NCBI GenBank assembly: GCA_027618565.1
Contig: JAQCEQ010000023.1
Span: 1 to 42,359, forward strand
Source: Planctomycetota bacterium
GTDB taxonomy: Bacteria; Planctomycetota; Phycisphaerae; Phycisphaerales; SM1A02
Length of the DNA stretch: 42,359 bases
Reading direction: 5' to 3'
Numbering within the stretch: position 1 is the first letter of the stretch; the number at the start of each line of letters is the position of its first letter. The translations under genes and the position numbers were made by a program. Below the pieces are notes generated by a model. It did no database searches, had not been told where the DNA came from, and saw only the letters and a list, made by a program, of their open reading frames with translations. Positions 1 to 8,060 of this stretch are shown here, one piece after another.

Positions 1-764
1 CCGGCGTCGCCAAAGATCGATCCGCCGCCGCCACCTCCGCCACTTCCGCCTCCACCAAAGCCGCCGCCACCGCCACCGCCCATCCCACCGCCGCCACCTC
101 CCGTCCCACCGCCGCCTCCGCCACCAGAAGCGCCCATGCCCTGGTTGAGCGAGGCGTTGAGGTTGAAGTCAGGGGCATTGTCAAAGCGCGGTGGCTCAAA
201 CAACAGGTCTTCGATGGGGTAGATCTTGGTGATGCGCGCCGGACCCACCGAGAGTCGCTCCTTCGGGCCGATCTCCAAGTAGCCCGTTCGGAGTTGCCAG
301 GTGCAGGGGGTGTCAACGCTGCATTGCTCCAGGATCTGCTCGATCGTCGCCAGCGCCGAGACGCCGGATGAGTCGATGGTGATCGGAAGCTCGGGGTCGA
401 TGCCGTCCGAGTTTCGGTCGTCGGCGTACCGCACCAGCATCTTTACGCCAAGACTGGTGGCCAACTCCTCGAAGAGTTCCTTTACGGGCTTGTCGGTGAC
501 CTCGATGGGGACACTGAGGTAGAGGAGTCTCCCAAGGATGGCCGCCTTGCCGGTCGCCTCCTTGCGCGCGGACTCGGCGGCCTGTGCATTGGCGACCTCA
601 GCCACGCGGGTGGAGAGGTTTTGCGCGGAGGCGGCGTGCGAGACCACGCCCGCCGCCGCGAGAGCGACGATCATGCCCATGGACAGCATCGATGGAGCTG
701 CGGACGCACACCGGAGGCGAGGGGTGGCTCGCGAAAGACGGGCGTTCGGCTGGCGTGCGTTCAT
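1..764 (-). CDS. Secreted STN-like, glycine-rich protein (C-terminus cut by window edge)
   Basis: This reverse-strand frame is open through the left edge, so only the first 254 codons are visible. The start is ATG at 764, preceded by a strong GAGGAGG ribosome site at about -6. An N-terminal hydrophobic stretch (about residues 30-48, ending near A-S-A-Q) looks like a signal peptide. Residues about 70-170 have the alternating hydrophobic pattern of an STN or secretin short N-terminal domain (P-I-E-V-T-D-K-P-V-K-E-L-F), a type frequent in planctomycete secretin-like proteins. A segment resembling 'I-Y-P-I-E-D-L-L' follows, then a run that is almost all glycine. The gene lies 47 bp downstream of the secreted-protein gene at 812-2638 and is probably co-transcribed with it. 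The secretin relationship is inference; the missing C-terminus would decide it. Confidence 0.75.
   Translation of the reverse strand, partial: MNARQPNARLSRATPRLRCASAAPSMLSMGMIVALAAAGVVSHAASAQNLSTRVAEVANAQAAESARKEATGKAAILGRLLYLSVPIEVTDKPVKELFEELATSLGVKMLVRYADDRNSDGIDPELPITIDSSGVSALATIEQILEQCSVDTPCTWQLRTGYLEIGPKERLSVGPARITKIYPIEDLLFEPPRFDNAPDFNLNASLNQGMGASGGGGGGGTGGGGGGMGGGGGGGFGGGGSGGGGGGGSIFGDA
23..125. repeat. Glycine-codon low-complexity tract
   Basis: This stretch is built of CCG, CCA and CCT triplets, read on the reverse strand as GGN glycine codons with a few Thr, Met, Phe and Ser. It encodes the poly-glycine linker of the partial secreted protein. It is a coding low-complexity repeat, not a spaced repeat array, and is a likely site of length variation between strains. 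Confidence 0.85.
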
Positions 765-811
765 CGGTTCCTCCTCAAGGATCTCACGGAGGAAAGTGTA
801 GCCCTGGGACG

Positions 812-2638
812 CTACGGATCGACCAAAGCAGGCTGATTCCCCGGGGATTGCGCTGCCGTGGAGGGGGTTTCCAACGCTTGGACCGATTGTGCGAGCGCCC
901 GCAAGACCAGCGCTGCCTCGCCGACCGCCGCGTCCTTGCTCCACGGGGTGGCACCCACGGCGCCCACGGCGCCAGAGCCACTTGGCAGCGTCGGCACTGC
1001 GCCCGCCCGGTCGACCGGCAGGAGTGCAAGGAACTGCGAGGCGCGCCGGGCCGGGCCGTCGCGGCCACCGAGGAGGAGCGCCATCGCCGGAAGGGCGGAC
1101 GAGGCGCCCACGGCCGGTGCGCCCCGACCGTCAGCCGGCGGTGCGGCGGTCAGGATCGCGCCGACCAAGTCTTCCTGGCGCGCGCCCGCTCCGGGATCAG
1201 TCCACTGCAGGGACTGGATGATGTCCAGCGACTTCTCGCGAAGCTCACGACGGAGTGGACTGACGCCAAGGGACTGCTCGGCGAGCAGCAGCCAAGGCGT
1301 CGTGGACGGGAGAAGTGCGTGAGGGAATTCGTCCCACGCGCGAATCACCTGCAGCCTCGCTTCGTCGATGAGCGCGACATCGCCCGACCGACCGGCGGCT
1401 GCGGCGAAGGCGAAGACTTCCACCGCACGCAGTCCATCGACGGGAGCCTCGCCACTGCGCAAGGACTTCGTCAGGCGGGCGTGGGCGCGTTGCACCCAGG
1501 CCTTCGCCGTGTCGCTGAGCCCGCCCAGCTCGGCAGGAAACTCCGCAACGCAGGCGACCGCGATGGCACCGGCGATGCGGCTGTTCCCCGCATCGGCCTC
1601 GCCCAGGCCTTGTCGTGGCAGGCTCTCCAGCGCCGCGAGTGCGGTGCGGATGGCTTCCGAGTGCGCGCCGTCATCAACCATTCCCGCGGCGTGCAGGAGT
1701 GCCCATCCGGCCAGCGCCTGCGAAGCCGCTGGAGCCGTCACGACGCCAAACTCGCCGCTGGTGATGTTCATCCGGTCCGCCAACCCAAACGCAATGAGCG
1801 AGTCCCTGATCGCGGGATCGCCGACGCGGTCCAGTTCAGGCGCGCTTCGCGCAAGAAACCCGACGATGGATTGGCCCGCCCGTCGGCACTGCTCGGCCAG
1901 TGTGCCCTCCGGGAGCCCGTGGCGTCGAATCACGATGGTCGGCCCGTCCCCCATGGCCGGAGCGACCGCGCGCAAGACCGAGGCCCGCCCAACCCGAATC
2001 GTCGCGTGCCGTCGCAGTTCAGCGAGGGTGAGCGGACGCAATCCCGCGCGCACTGCCAGGGTGAGCATGGTCCCTTCCACATGGTCAGCGTCTGAGGCAA
2101 GCTGGTCCTGCGGCAACGAGAAGACCGTGACGGTCTCGGCGGCGTCCGTCCGTGTGAGCCACAGCGCGTCCAGTCCGGGTGCATGGGAACTGGCAAGGTC
2201 GCTCCATTCGACGGCCGGGAGTTCCTCGGGCTCAAACACCATCGTCAGTTCAGGGAGGACCTGGTCCGCCGAAACGCGCAGTCCCTTCGATCGCAGTGAC
2301 TCCAGCGGAGAAGACCCCCAGGCGGCCTCCGTCGCGATTTGGGCCGCCGCTGCGACCGGGTTGTGGGCGTCCAAGGCGGTCGCCGACCCCCTCCCAATCG
2401 GCACCGGTCCAAGCCAGAGACGGACCTCGGCCAGACAGAGGCTTCCAGGGGGCGATGGCTCGATCTCGGCCCCCTGTGTCGGGGTGTGAGGCGGGTCCGC
2501 CGACTCGACCCCCCGCAGGATTCCTTCCATCGCACCCCACGCCCTGGCCAGGTCGGGGGGGTTTGCGATCGCGAAATTGGCAGCCCCAAGCGCAAGAATT
2601 CCTGCCAATGGACTGGACACAGCCCAGTTTCGCGCCAT
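812..2638 (-). CDS. Secreted protein of unknown function
   Basis: A reverse-strand frame of 608 codons from ATG 2638. The frame stays open upstream to 2797, but the ATG at 2638 begins a good signal peptide (M-A-R-N-W then a hydrophobic stretch ending A-I-A-N-P), so I place the start there. No clear Shine-Dalgarno precedes it. The mature protein is rich in Ala, Leu and Glu and looks largely helical in its second half, with repeated 'A-x-x-A-L-x-x-L' patterns. I recognise no catalytic motif. It precedes the STN-like gene by 47 bp on the same strand, so the two may form a secreted pair. Function unknown. Confidence 0.7.
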   Translation of the reverse strand: MARNWAVSSPLAGILALGAANFAIANPPDLARAWGAMEGILRGVESADPPHTPTQGAEIEPSPPGSLCLAEVRLWLGPVPIGRGSATALDAHNPVAAAAQIATEAAWGSSPLESLRSKGLRVSADQVLPELTMVFEPEELPAVEWSDLASSHAPGLDALWLTRTDAAETVTVFSLPQDQLASDADHVEGTMLTLAVRAGLRPLTLAELRRHATIRVGRASVLRAVAPAMGDGPTIVIRRHGLPEGTLAEQCRRAGQSIVGFLARSAPELDRVGDPAIRDSLIAFGLADRMNITSGEFGVVTAPAASQALAGWALLHAAGMVDDGAHSEAIRTALAALESLPRQGLGEADAGNSRIAGAIAVACVAEFPAELGGLSDTAKAWVQRAHARLTKSLRSGEAPVDGLRAVEVFAFAAAAGRSGDVALIDEARLQVIRAWDEFPHALLPSTTPWLLLAEQSLGVSPLRRELREKSLDIIQSLQWTDPGAGARQEDLVGAILTAAPPADGRGAPAVGASSALPAMALLLGGRDGPARRASQFLALLPVDRAGAVPTLPSGSGAVGAVGATPWSKDAAVGEAALVLRALAQSVQALETPSTAAQSPGNQPALVDP

Positions 2639-2870
2639 CGTGGGAGTGTACGAGTGTGCCTGACGGCAAGTCCTGTCCGTATGGACCCCGGATTGGCACC
2701 TGAAGACCTGACCCGCGACAAGCCCGTCGATGAGCCTTGTAATCGCCAAAGTGGCTTCGATCCAGACGTTCCGGCGTCGGCTGGTCATCCTTTCCATCCT
2801 GAGTTACCTGGCGATCTGTTGAGGCATGCGGCGTGCCTGTCGCGCCGCACCCGTCCAGTAAGCCAACAAG

Positions 2871-2902
2871 AACTGGCCCGCACCTCAAGGTGCGGGCCAG
2901 TT
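2871..2902 (-). terminator. Likely intrinsic terminator of rpsA
   Basis: A perfect inverted repeat with 15-nt arms (AACTGGCCCGCACCT and its complement) leaves a very tight turn, effectively a 14-bp stem with a TCAA loop. It starts 50 nt past the rpsA stop. The reverse-strand sequence after the stem (CTTGTTGG) has only a weak T tract. The symmetry means it could also stop transcription arriving from the plus strand. Confidence 0.7.
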
Positions 2903-2921
2903 GCGTTGTTGGGATTGCTCA

Positions 2922-2937
2922 CGCGGCATGCGCCGCG
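2922..2937 (-). terminator. Second hairpin after rpsA stop
   Basis: CGCGGC and GCCGCG form a perfect 6-bp stem around an ATGC loop, 14 nt after the rpsA stop codon. No T tract follows. It may stabilise the mRNA 3' end or act with the longer hairpin at 2871-2902. Confidence 0.4.
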
Positions 2938-2951
2938 CAGGGAGTGGCGAA

Positions 2952-4718
2952 TCAGAACTCGATGCGGTCCGAACCCAAGGCGTCGTGCAGGTCCATGCCG
3001 CCCTTGGTGGGCTTGACGCGGGTCTTGCGGGGCTTCGCGTCAAGCGCCTCCGACTCGCGAGTCGGAGGCGCGTCGGTCGCACCCCACTGGGCGCGCTTGA
3101 GCGAGAGGCCGATCTTTCGGTCCTCGGTGTCGACTCGGAGGATCTTGACATCCACCTCGTCGCCAGGCTTGACGACCGCGGTGGGGCAGTCGATCTTCTG
3201 GTCCGAGATCTCGGAGATGTGGAGGAGTCCCTCCAGCCCGTCTTCCAGCTCCACGAACACGCCGAAGTTGGTGAGCTTCGTGACCTTGCCCTTGACGATC
3301 ATGCCTGGGCGGTAGGCCGACGGGATCGACTCCACCCACGGATCCTCGCTGAGCTGCTTGAGCCCCAGGCCCACGCGCTGCTTCTCCTGGTCCACCTCGA
3401 TGATGATGCACTTGATCGTGTCACCCTTCTTGAGCTCCTCCGACGGGTGCGAGATCTTCTTGGTCCACGACATGTCGGAGATGTGGAGCAGGCCGTCGAT
3501 GCCGGGCTCGATCTCGATGAACGCGCCGTAGTTGGCGATGTTCCGGACCTTGCCTTCGATGACGGTGTTGATCGGGAACTTGTCGGCCACCAGTTCCCAC
3601 GGGTTCACCATGGTCTGCTTCATGCCCAGGCTGATCTCCAGCTTGTCGCGGTTGAAGTCCAGGACGACGACCTCGGCCTCCTGCCCGACCGCCACCATCT
3701 CACCGGGGTGGTTCACGCGGCGAGTCCAAGACATCTCGGAGACATGGACCAGCCCCTCGATCCCGTCCTCGAGGCGGATGAACGCGCCGTAGGACATGAG
3801 GCTGACGACATTCCCCTTGACCCGGCAACCGACGGGGTACCGCTTTTCGATCTCGTCCCACGGGCTGGCCTCGGTCTGCTTGAGCCCAAGCGCCACCTTC
3901 TCCCGCTCGCGGTCGATGTTGAGGACCTTGACCTTGATTTCCTGCCCGGGCCGGACGATCTCGCTGGGGTGCGAGACCCGGCCCCAGGACATGTCGGTGA
4001 TGTGGAGGAGGCCGTCGATGCCGCCCAGGTCGATGAACGCGCCGAAGTCGGCGAGGTTGGAGACGATGCCGGTGACGATGTCGCCCTCCTTGACATCGTC
4101 CAGGAGGCGCTCGCGGGCGGCGGCGCGCTCTTCCTCGATCAACTTGCGGCGGCTGATGACGATGTTGCGACGCTCCTCGTCGATCTTGAGGATCGAGGCG
4201 CGAATCGTGCGGCCGATCAGGTCGCCCACGTCCTGCGGACGGCGGACATCCACCTGGCTGGCGGGGAGAAAGACCGGGACGCCGATGTCGACGAGCAGGC
4301 CGCCCTTGATCTTGCGGAGGACCTTGCCCTCCACGACATCGCCCTCCTTCTTGGTCAGGAGGAGCTGCTCCCAGCCGCGGATCCGGTCGGCCTTGCGCTT
4401 GGAGAGGATGATCGACCCGTCCTTGTCCTCGAGGCTCTCGAGGAGGACCTCGACGGTGTCGCCGACCGCGACGCCGCCGGCGTCGTCGAACTCGGCCTTG
4501 TCGATCTGGCCCTCGCTCTTGTAGCCAATGTCCACGATCACGAAGTCGCCGCTGATGCCGACGACCGTGCCGCGGAGCAGGCTGTTCTGCGAGTAGTCCT
4601 TGTGTGCTTCCGCCGCGAGGACCGCTGCGGTGTCCCCCCCGGAGGTGGCGCTGGCGAGCACAGCCTCGATGGCCGCTGCGTCCAGCGCGATGTCTTCGAT
4701 CAGGTTGTAGTCAACCAT
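2952..4718 (-). CDS. rpsA: Ribosomal protein S1, six S1 domains
   Basis: A 588-residue protein made of six OB-fold S1 repeats at about 46-108, 126-192, 212-280, 297-367, 384-454 and 471-541. Repeats three to six carry the classic pattern G-A-F-I/V ... G-L-L/V-H-I/V-S/T-x-M-S-W ... H-P. It binds mRNA on the 30S subunit and helps translation initiation; six repeats match the E. coli-type protein. The frame extends upstream to a GTG at 4763, but ATG 4718 (M-V-D-Y-N-L) gives the expected N-terminus. The C-terminal tail (about 545-588) is charged and unstructured, and contains a DNA palindrome at 3044-3071. Two hairpins follow the stop. The gene stands alone. Confidence 0.95.
   Translation of the reverse strand: MVDYNLIEDIALDAAAIEAVLASATSGGDTAAVLAAEAHKDYSQNSLLRGTVVGISGDFVIVDIGYKSEGQIDKAEFDDAGGVAVGDTVEVLLESLEDKDGSIILSKRKADRIRGWEQLLLTKKEGDVVEGKVLRKIKGGLLVDIGVPVFLPASQVDVRRPQDVGDLIGRTIRASILKIDEERRNIVISRRKLIEEERAAARERLLDDVKEGDIVTGIVSNLADFGAFIDLGGIDGLLHITDMSWGRVSHPSEIVRPGQEIKVKVLNIDREREKVALGLKQTEASPWDEIEKRYPVGCRVKGNVVSLMSYGAFIRLEDGIEGLVHVSEMSWTRRVNHPGEMVAVGQEAEVVVLDFNRDKLEISLGMKQTMVNPWELVADKFPINTVIEGKVRNIANYGAFIEIEPGIDGLLHISDMSWTKKISHPSEELKKGDTIKCIIIEVDQEKQRVGLGLKQLSEDPWVESIPSAYRPGMIVKGKVTKLTNFGVFVELEDGLEGLLHISEISDQKIDCPTAVVKPGDEVDVKILRVDTEDRKIGLSLKRAQWGATDAPPTRESEALDAKPRKTRVKPTKGGMDLHDALGSDRIEF
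3044..3071. repeat. 28-bp perfect palindrome inside the 3' end of rpsA
   Basis: Both halves (GCGCCTCCGACTCG and its complement) join with no spacer, so the 28 bp are fully self-complementary. It is read in frame as about residues 550-558 of S1 (A-P-P-T-R-E-S-E-A), within the non-conserved tail. Position and symmetry are seen directly; any role is unknown. Confidence 0.9.
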
Positions 4719-4872
4719 CTGGGAATCGCTATCTCTGAATTGTGTCCGCCTTCGTGGCGCCACGCTGGTGCGGGGCTGGAAGCCATGGAGGCCGCTCGGT
4801 GTGCGAGTCCCCCACGGACCATCCGCAGGGGAACGGGCCAGTGTACCGGATCATGCATAGCGAGTCGACCAA

Positions 4873-6246
4873 TCAGTCGTGCGGGCTGGCGTGAAGCAGG
4901 GCGGCATGCCTCATTCGCCGGGCGAGGAACAGGAACACGCCCATCCCCGCCAGGTTCACGATGAAACACGCCGCGAAGCTCCAGGCGGCGCCCTCGATTC
5001 CCAGCGCATCATCCAGTGACTGATAAATGAAGATGATGAGGAAGGGGGCGATCAGTGCGCGAACGCCATTGTTCGTGACATGCACCGCCATGTACTCCGC
5101 GTCGCGATGCTTGGGGGCAAAGTCCTGGTGCCCAAGGTTCCACGCAAGCACGCCGCCGCCAAAGCCAATCCCGAGCAGCACGGACGCCACATAGAAGCCA
5201 GCCAGCGATCCGGCGAGCGCACTCGCCAGCATCATCGCGGTGGCACACACGAAGGACCACCCGTGCACGGCGCGGAACTGCGCCGCGTGGACCCGCGCCA
5301 TGTATCTGGCCCAGAGCGGGATCGCGATGGGCATGACCGCCAGGGGGATGATCGTCGTGGCCAGGATCGACTCCAGGTAGCTGGCACCAAACTCCTGCTC
5401 CAGGAAGAGGATCTGCGGTGGCGTGATCATCAGGTTGCCCATCCCAAAGATGAACATGCCGATCATGAAGAGCCGGTAATCGGGATCATCGCGCAGGACA
5501 CGAAGGAGTGCGGCGGGATTCACGCTGGGGCGTTCGTGTTCCTTCGCCTCGCGTTCCTCGCGCACGATCGATTCCTCGTTGAGCAGGTGGACGCGTCGGT
5601 AGAGCGCATTGCCCACCAGTCCAAGTGCGGCGAGCGCCGGGAAGAGGACGTGGTACGAACGGGCGTCCATGTCCATCGACTGCCCAATAGCCAGCCCGGC
5701 CACCGCCAGGATCGCGGCCTGCACGGTGGCCATCTTGCCAGCGATCTGCGCTCGATTGGCACGGGGGAAGTTGCGGCGCCACACGGAAGTGCGAATCGTG
5801 ATGACCCCGGTCCAGCAGCAGCGCGAGAGGAAGGTGAGCGCCACCACCATCCACAGGCCGATGGCCGTGACGGGAACGAAGGCGATCGCCGCGACTCCCA
5901 ACGCCGTGGCCACCTGCAGTCGTGCGATGAATGGGACCTTTGGGCGCCCGTGGGCCCACGCCGCCCAGAGGAAGCTGCAGAGATTGGCCACGTTGGGTGC
6001 GGCGGTGACCGCCGCGACGGCGATGTCCAGGGTGGCTTGGTCGACCCCTTCCACCCCCGAGAACCCCTTGTTCACCACCACGCCCAGCGCGCCGCCTTCC
6101 ATCGCGCCCAGCATGAACGGCAGGAAGCACCAGGAGAGGAGCTCACGCGCGTAGTTGACCTGCAGGTGCTGGGGAAGGCGCTTGGGACTGAAACTTTCGA
6201 CCATGCCGGCGACGGCGTGGACGGGAAGCATCAGGAAGCGTCGCAT
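4873..6246 (-). CDS. MFS-type membrane transporter
   Basis: A 457-residue integral membrane protein with about ten to twelve hydrophobic segments and the overall pattern of the major facilitator superfamily: two groups of helices split by a charged cytoplasmic loop (about 228-245, N-E-E-S-I-V-R-E-E-R-E-A-K-E-H-E-R). I cannot name a substrate. The N-terminus (M-R-R-F-L-M-L-P-V-H) fits a start at ATG 6246, though no clear ribosome site is visible. The gene is 154 bp upstream of rpsA on the same strand. On its other side the structured-RNA element at 6291-6518 lies 44 bp from its start; read on the reverse strand that element would be part of its leader, so regulation through it cannot be excluded. 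Confidence 0.8.
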   Translation of the reverse strand: MRRFLMLPVHAVAGMVESFSPKRLPQHLQVNYARELLSWCFLPFMLGAMEGGALGVVVNKGFSGVEGVDQATLDIAVAAVTAAPNVANLCSFLWAAWAHGRPKVPFIARLQVATALGVAAIAFVPVTAIGLWMVVALTFLSRCCWTGVITIRTSVWRRNFPRANRAQIAGKMATVQAAILAVAGLAIGQSMDMDARSYHVLFPALAALGLVGNALYRRVHLLNEESIVREEREAKEHERPSVNPAALLRVLRDDPDYRLFMIGMFIFGMGNLMITPPQILFLEQEFGASYLESILATTIIPLAVMPIAIPLWARYMARVHAAQFRAVHGWSFVCATAMMLASALAGSLAGFYVASVLLGIGFGGGVLAWNLGHQDFAPKHRDAEYMAVHVTNNGVRALIAPFLIIFIYQSLDDALGIEGAAWSFAACFIVNLAGMGVFLFLARRMRHAALLHASPHD

Positions 6247-6277
6247 CGGGCAGGGAGGATAGGCACGCGCGAGTGGC

Positions 6278-6283
6278 TACGAT
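6278..6283 (+). promoter_or_regulatory. Possible -10 box for the structured RNA
   Basis: TACGAT ends 7 nt before the first paired base of the RNA element at 6291, the spacing expected of a -10 box. No good -35 hexamer is visible 16-18 bp upstream. The surrounding ten bases (TGGCTACGAT) recur exactly at 30103-30112 upstream of the citrate synthase gene, which weakly supports a promoter role. Confidence 0.35.
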
Positions 6284-6290
6284 CATTCCG

Positions 6291-6518
6291 GCGCCCGTGT
6301 CCTCCGGGCGGCATCGGCAGGCCAGTTGTCCGAACCGATGCGTGAACCCTTGGGATCGCTGACAAGTCCGCGACGATGGTCAAGCCTCACGCCCTTGCGG
6401 TGGAGTGGAAGGCCGGGATCGATGGACGGCGAGCCCACCTACAAGCAGGGTTCGGGCCTATGCCCGCCGTGTTTCGCCGCACTTCGGTGCGCGTCACACG
6501 CCCGGAGGACACGGGCGC
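6291..6518 (+). ncRNA. Candidate structured RNA, family not recognised
   Basis: The ends pair through a perfect 20-bp helix (P1: 6291-6310 with 6499-6518). Inside it I can draw P2 (6311-6317 with 6335-6341, 7 bp), a long arm P3 (6344-6350/6447-6453; 6351-6354/6434-6437; 6356-6359/6429-6432; 6366-6369/6424-6427; 6374-6377/6418-6421; 6378-6381/6411-6414; tip 6386-6393 with 6399-6405), P4 (6454-6457 with 6462-6465) and P5 (6478-6482 with 6487-6491). P5 is closed by a cUUCGg tetraloop only when read on the plus strand, and one P3 mismatch is A-G on that strand, both favouring plus-strand transcription. It fills most of the 311-bp gap 6247-6557, with no credible protein frame. I see no RNase P, tmRNA or SRP signature; a 6S-like RNA remains possible. 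On the reverse strand it would be a leader of the MFS gene. Confidence 0.6.
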
Positions 6519-6557
6519 ATCGCCTTCCTCAGCGACGCGCCGTCGGGTGCGCGAGGC

Positions 6558-8060
6558 TCACCGGCCAGAGAACGAGGGACCGAACAGGGTTCGCAGGTCG
6601 CCAGTGTCCACGCGCTCCCACCGGCGTGGTGGCGCGGGTCCGGCGATCGGAGAGAGTGCCAGCGGCACCACGATCTCGCCGTCCCACCAGGAGACATCAC
6701 CCGTGGGCGGTGGATCCGCCGGGTGCGTGGCGCGAAGGGCCATGTCCCGGTCTCCGGTAATGCGCAACGACCATGCGTCGGTGGACGCTCGTGCGCGTGC
6801 CAAGGAGAGGAGGTCCTCAACGGGGATCTCGAAGTCGCTCCCTGAACCGTCCCACCAGATGCGGGAGAGCCGCCGTACCGCGATGCCCTCGCGGACTTCG
6901 ATGCGCAAGCCGATGCGCGTCGCCGCGTCGTCAGCGCTGGATGTGCGCCGAGGATTGAACCGGAATCCGAACCGGGTGCCGTCTTCCCAGCACCAGAGTT
7001 CGGGGCCGAGGGCCTCACGAACGGCCTGCCGGAGTTCCTCGCTGTCGCGGCCAGTGGGTCGGCACTCGATGGGCTTCACCCGCACGCTGAGTTTCCTCGT
7101 GTCGCATGTGGACCAATCGCTCCCCGGCCATTCGCGCTCCCTCAGGGTGAGGGTCACCACTGGTTCGATCGGGCTCTCCGTCGGTCGGGCGACCGGGACG
7201 GGCATCGAGAACGATCCCGAGCCATACGGCCGCCATCGATACACGGATGGGGCGCCGAGGGCGCTGGACTGGATTGTGAGCTCAAGTTCGGCGGCGGGCC
7301 GAGTCTCGCTTGGTCGGAGGAACAGGGCGGGGGTCTCGATGGAGACCCACAGGAGCGTGTTCGCGTGCGCCGAAGTCTCGATCGTGGGCGCATCGCCCTC
7401 GGGGAGCCAATGGAGGGATGGCGGCGTCGTGAGGAGCAAGGCTGCCCACTCCTCACTGGCTCGTCGGCAGGCATCGTTCTCGGCGCGATCCGGCTCCAGC
7501 TGAAACCAGGCCTCCGTGACTGGAGCGAGCGGTGAATGCGGGTCCGCCGCGGTCGCGCGCACGGCGCGGTCCACCGCGGGAATGAGCTCATCTCCGGGGA
7601 GCGTGGAGGCGACGCGGAAGGCGAGTTCACCGCAGGCGTCCCTTGCGAGGTCGCTCTCTGGCCACCACTCCGCCACGAGCGACAGCGCCGAGCTTGGCAC
7701 CAGCGAGATCGGGCGCGTCTCCACCAGACCGCCGCGATACGCGATGAGCCCGACGAACGCCAGCGCGAGGGCAACGAGTGTGAGCGCGCGACCGCGGCGC
7801 GGCGAGCGCCGATTCGGGAAACCCCGGCGCGGTTGGTGCCCACACTCGGTGCATCGGGTGGGGTGCACGGCGCAGGAGTCGGGTGCGGTGGCCCCGGGGC
7901 CGAGGGGTTCAGGCAGCGGGGGCTGTTGGTGATCGCACCTGGGGCAGTGTCGACCCTTCGCGGCTCGACCACGCCACGCCACCAAGGCCAATCCAAAGAG
8001 TGCCGCAGTCCCCGCCAGCCCGACTGAGAACAAGAGGAGCAGGAGCCACTCCCGCGTCAT
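6558..8060 (-). CDS. Membrane protein with cytoplasmic zinc ribbon, unknown function
   Basis: A 500-residue protein from ATG 8060; the longer frame upstream is a shadow of the permease gene. A first membrane helix spans about residues 5-29. Two CxxC knuckles follow (C-P-R-C at 39-42 and C-T-E-C at 70-73), giving a zinc-ribbon-like segment, then a second helix at about 92-109 and a large domain of about 390 residues. With two helices, that domain and the ribbon lie on different sides only if the ribbon loop is the one facing the opposite face; I infer orientation loosely. The start overlaps the permease stop as ATGA, so the two are translationally coupled. It is the last gene of the S41/LolA-like/ABC operon. 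Planctomycetes have many such ribbon-plus-helix proteins; no function is assigned. Confidence 0.75.
   Translation of the reverse strand: MTREWLLLLLFSVGLAGTAALFGLALVAWRGRAAKGRHCPRCDHQQPPLPEPLGPGATAPDSCAVHPTRCTECGHQPRRGFPNRRSPRRGRALTLVALALAFVGLIAYRGGLVETRPISLVPSSALSLVAEWWPESDLARDACGELAFRVASTLPGDELIPAVDRAVRATAADPHSPLAPVTEAWFQLEPDRAENDACRRASEEWAALLLTTPPSLHWLPEGDAPTIETSAHANTLLWVSIETPALFLRPSETRPAAELELTIQSSALGAPSVYRWRPYGSGSFSMPVPVARPTESPIEPVVTLTLREREWPGSDWSTCDTRKLSVRVKPIECRPTGRDSEELRQAVREALGPELWCWEDGTRFGFRFNPRRTSSADDAATRIGLRIEVREGIAVRRLSRIWWDGSGSDFEIPVEDLLSLARARASTDAWSLRITGDRDMALRATHPADPPPTGDVSWWDGEIVVPLALSPIAGPAPPRRWERVDTGDLRTLFGPSFSGR

Larger units (their letters stand above)
2639..2951. other. 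Intergenic region downstream of rpsA
   Basis: This 313-bp stretch lies between the rpsA stop and the start of the secreted-protein gene, both on the reverse strand. It holds two hairpins just after the rpsA stop (2922-2937 and 2871-2902). The remaining part, about 2639-2865, must carry the promoter of the downstream gene, but I see no convincing -35/-10 pair and no open frame that looks real. Confidence 0.6.

Noticed and set aside
23-125. Tandem or CRISPR-like array at the left edge
   Set aside because: The triplet pattern is in frame and encodes a poly-glycine linker; there are no repeat-spacer units.
584-2095. Long plus-strand frame opposite the secreted-protein gene
   Set aside because: Arg/Gly-rich shadow of the reverse-strand gene in GC-rich DNA; no ribosome site and no recognisable domain.
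2901-4964. 687-residue plus-strand frame over rpsA
   Set aside because: Entirely antisense to an unmistakable six-domain S1 gene; its Asp/Leu/Val repeats mirror the S1 repeats.
6291-6518. RNase P, tmRNA or SRP RNA as the identity of the structured element
   Set aside because: No GAGGAAAGUCC-type P4 core, no tRNA-like end with T-arm and tag frame, and no SRP domain IV loop. 6S RNA was not excluded.
6376-7503. 375-residue plus-strand frame starting inside the structured RNA
   Set aside because: Runs antisense to the zinc-ribbon gene, is Arg/Ser-rich and has no domain; it is not evidence against the RNA.
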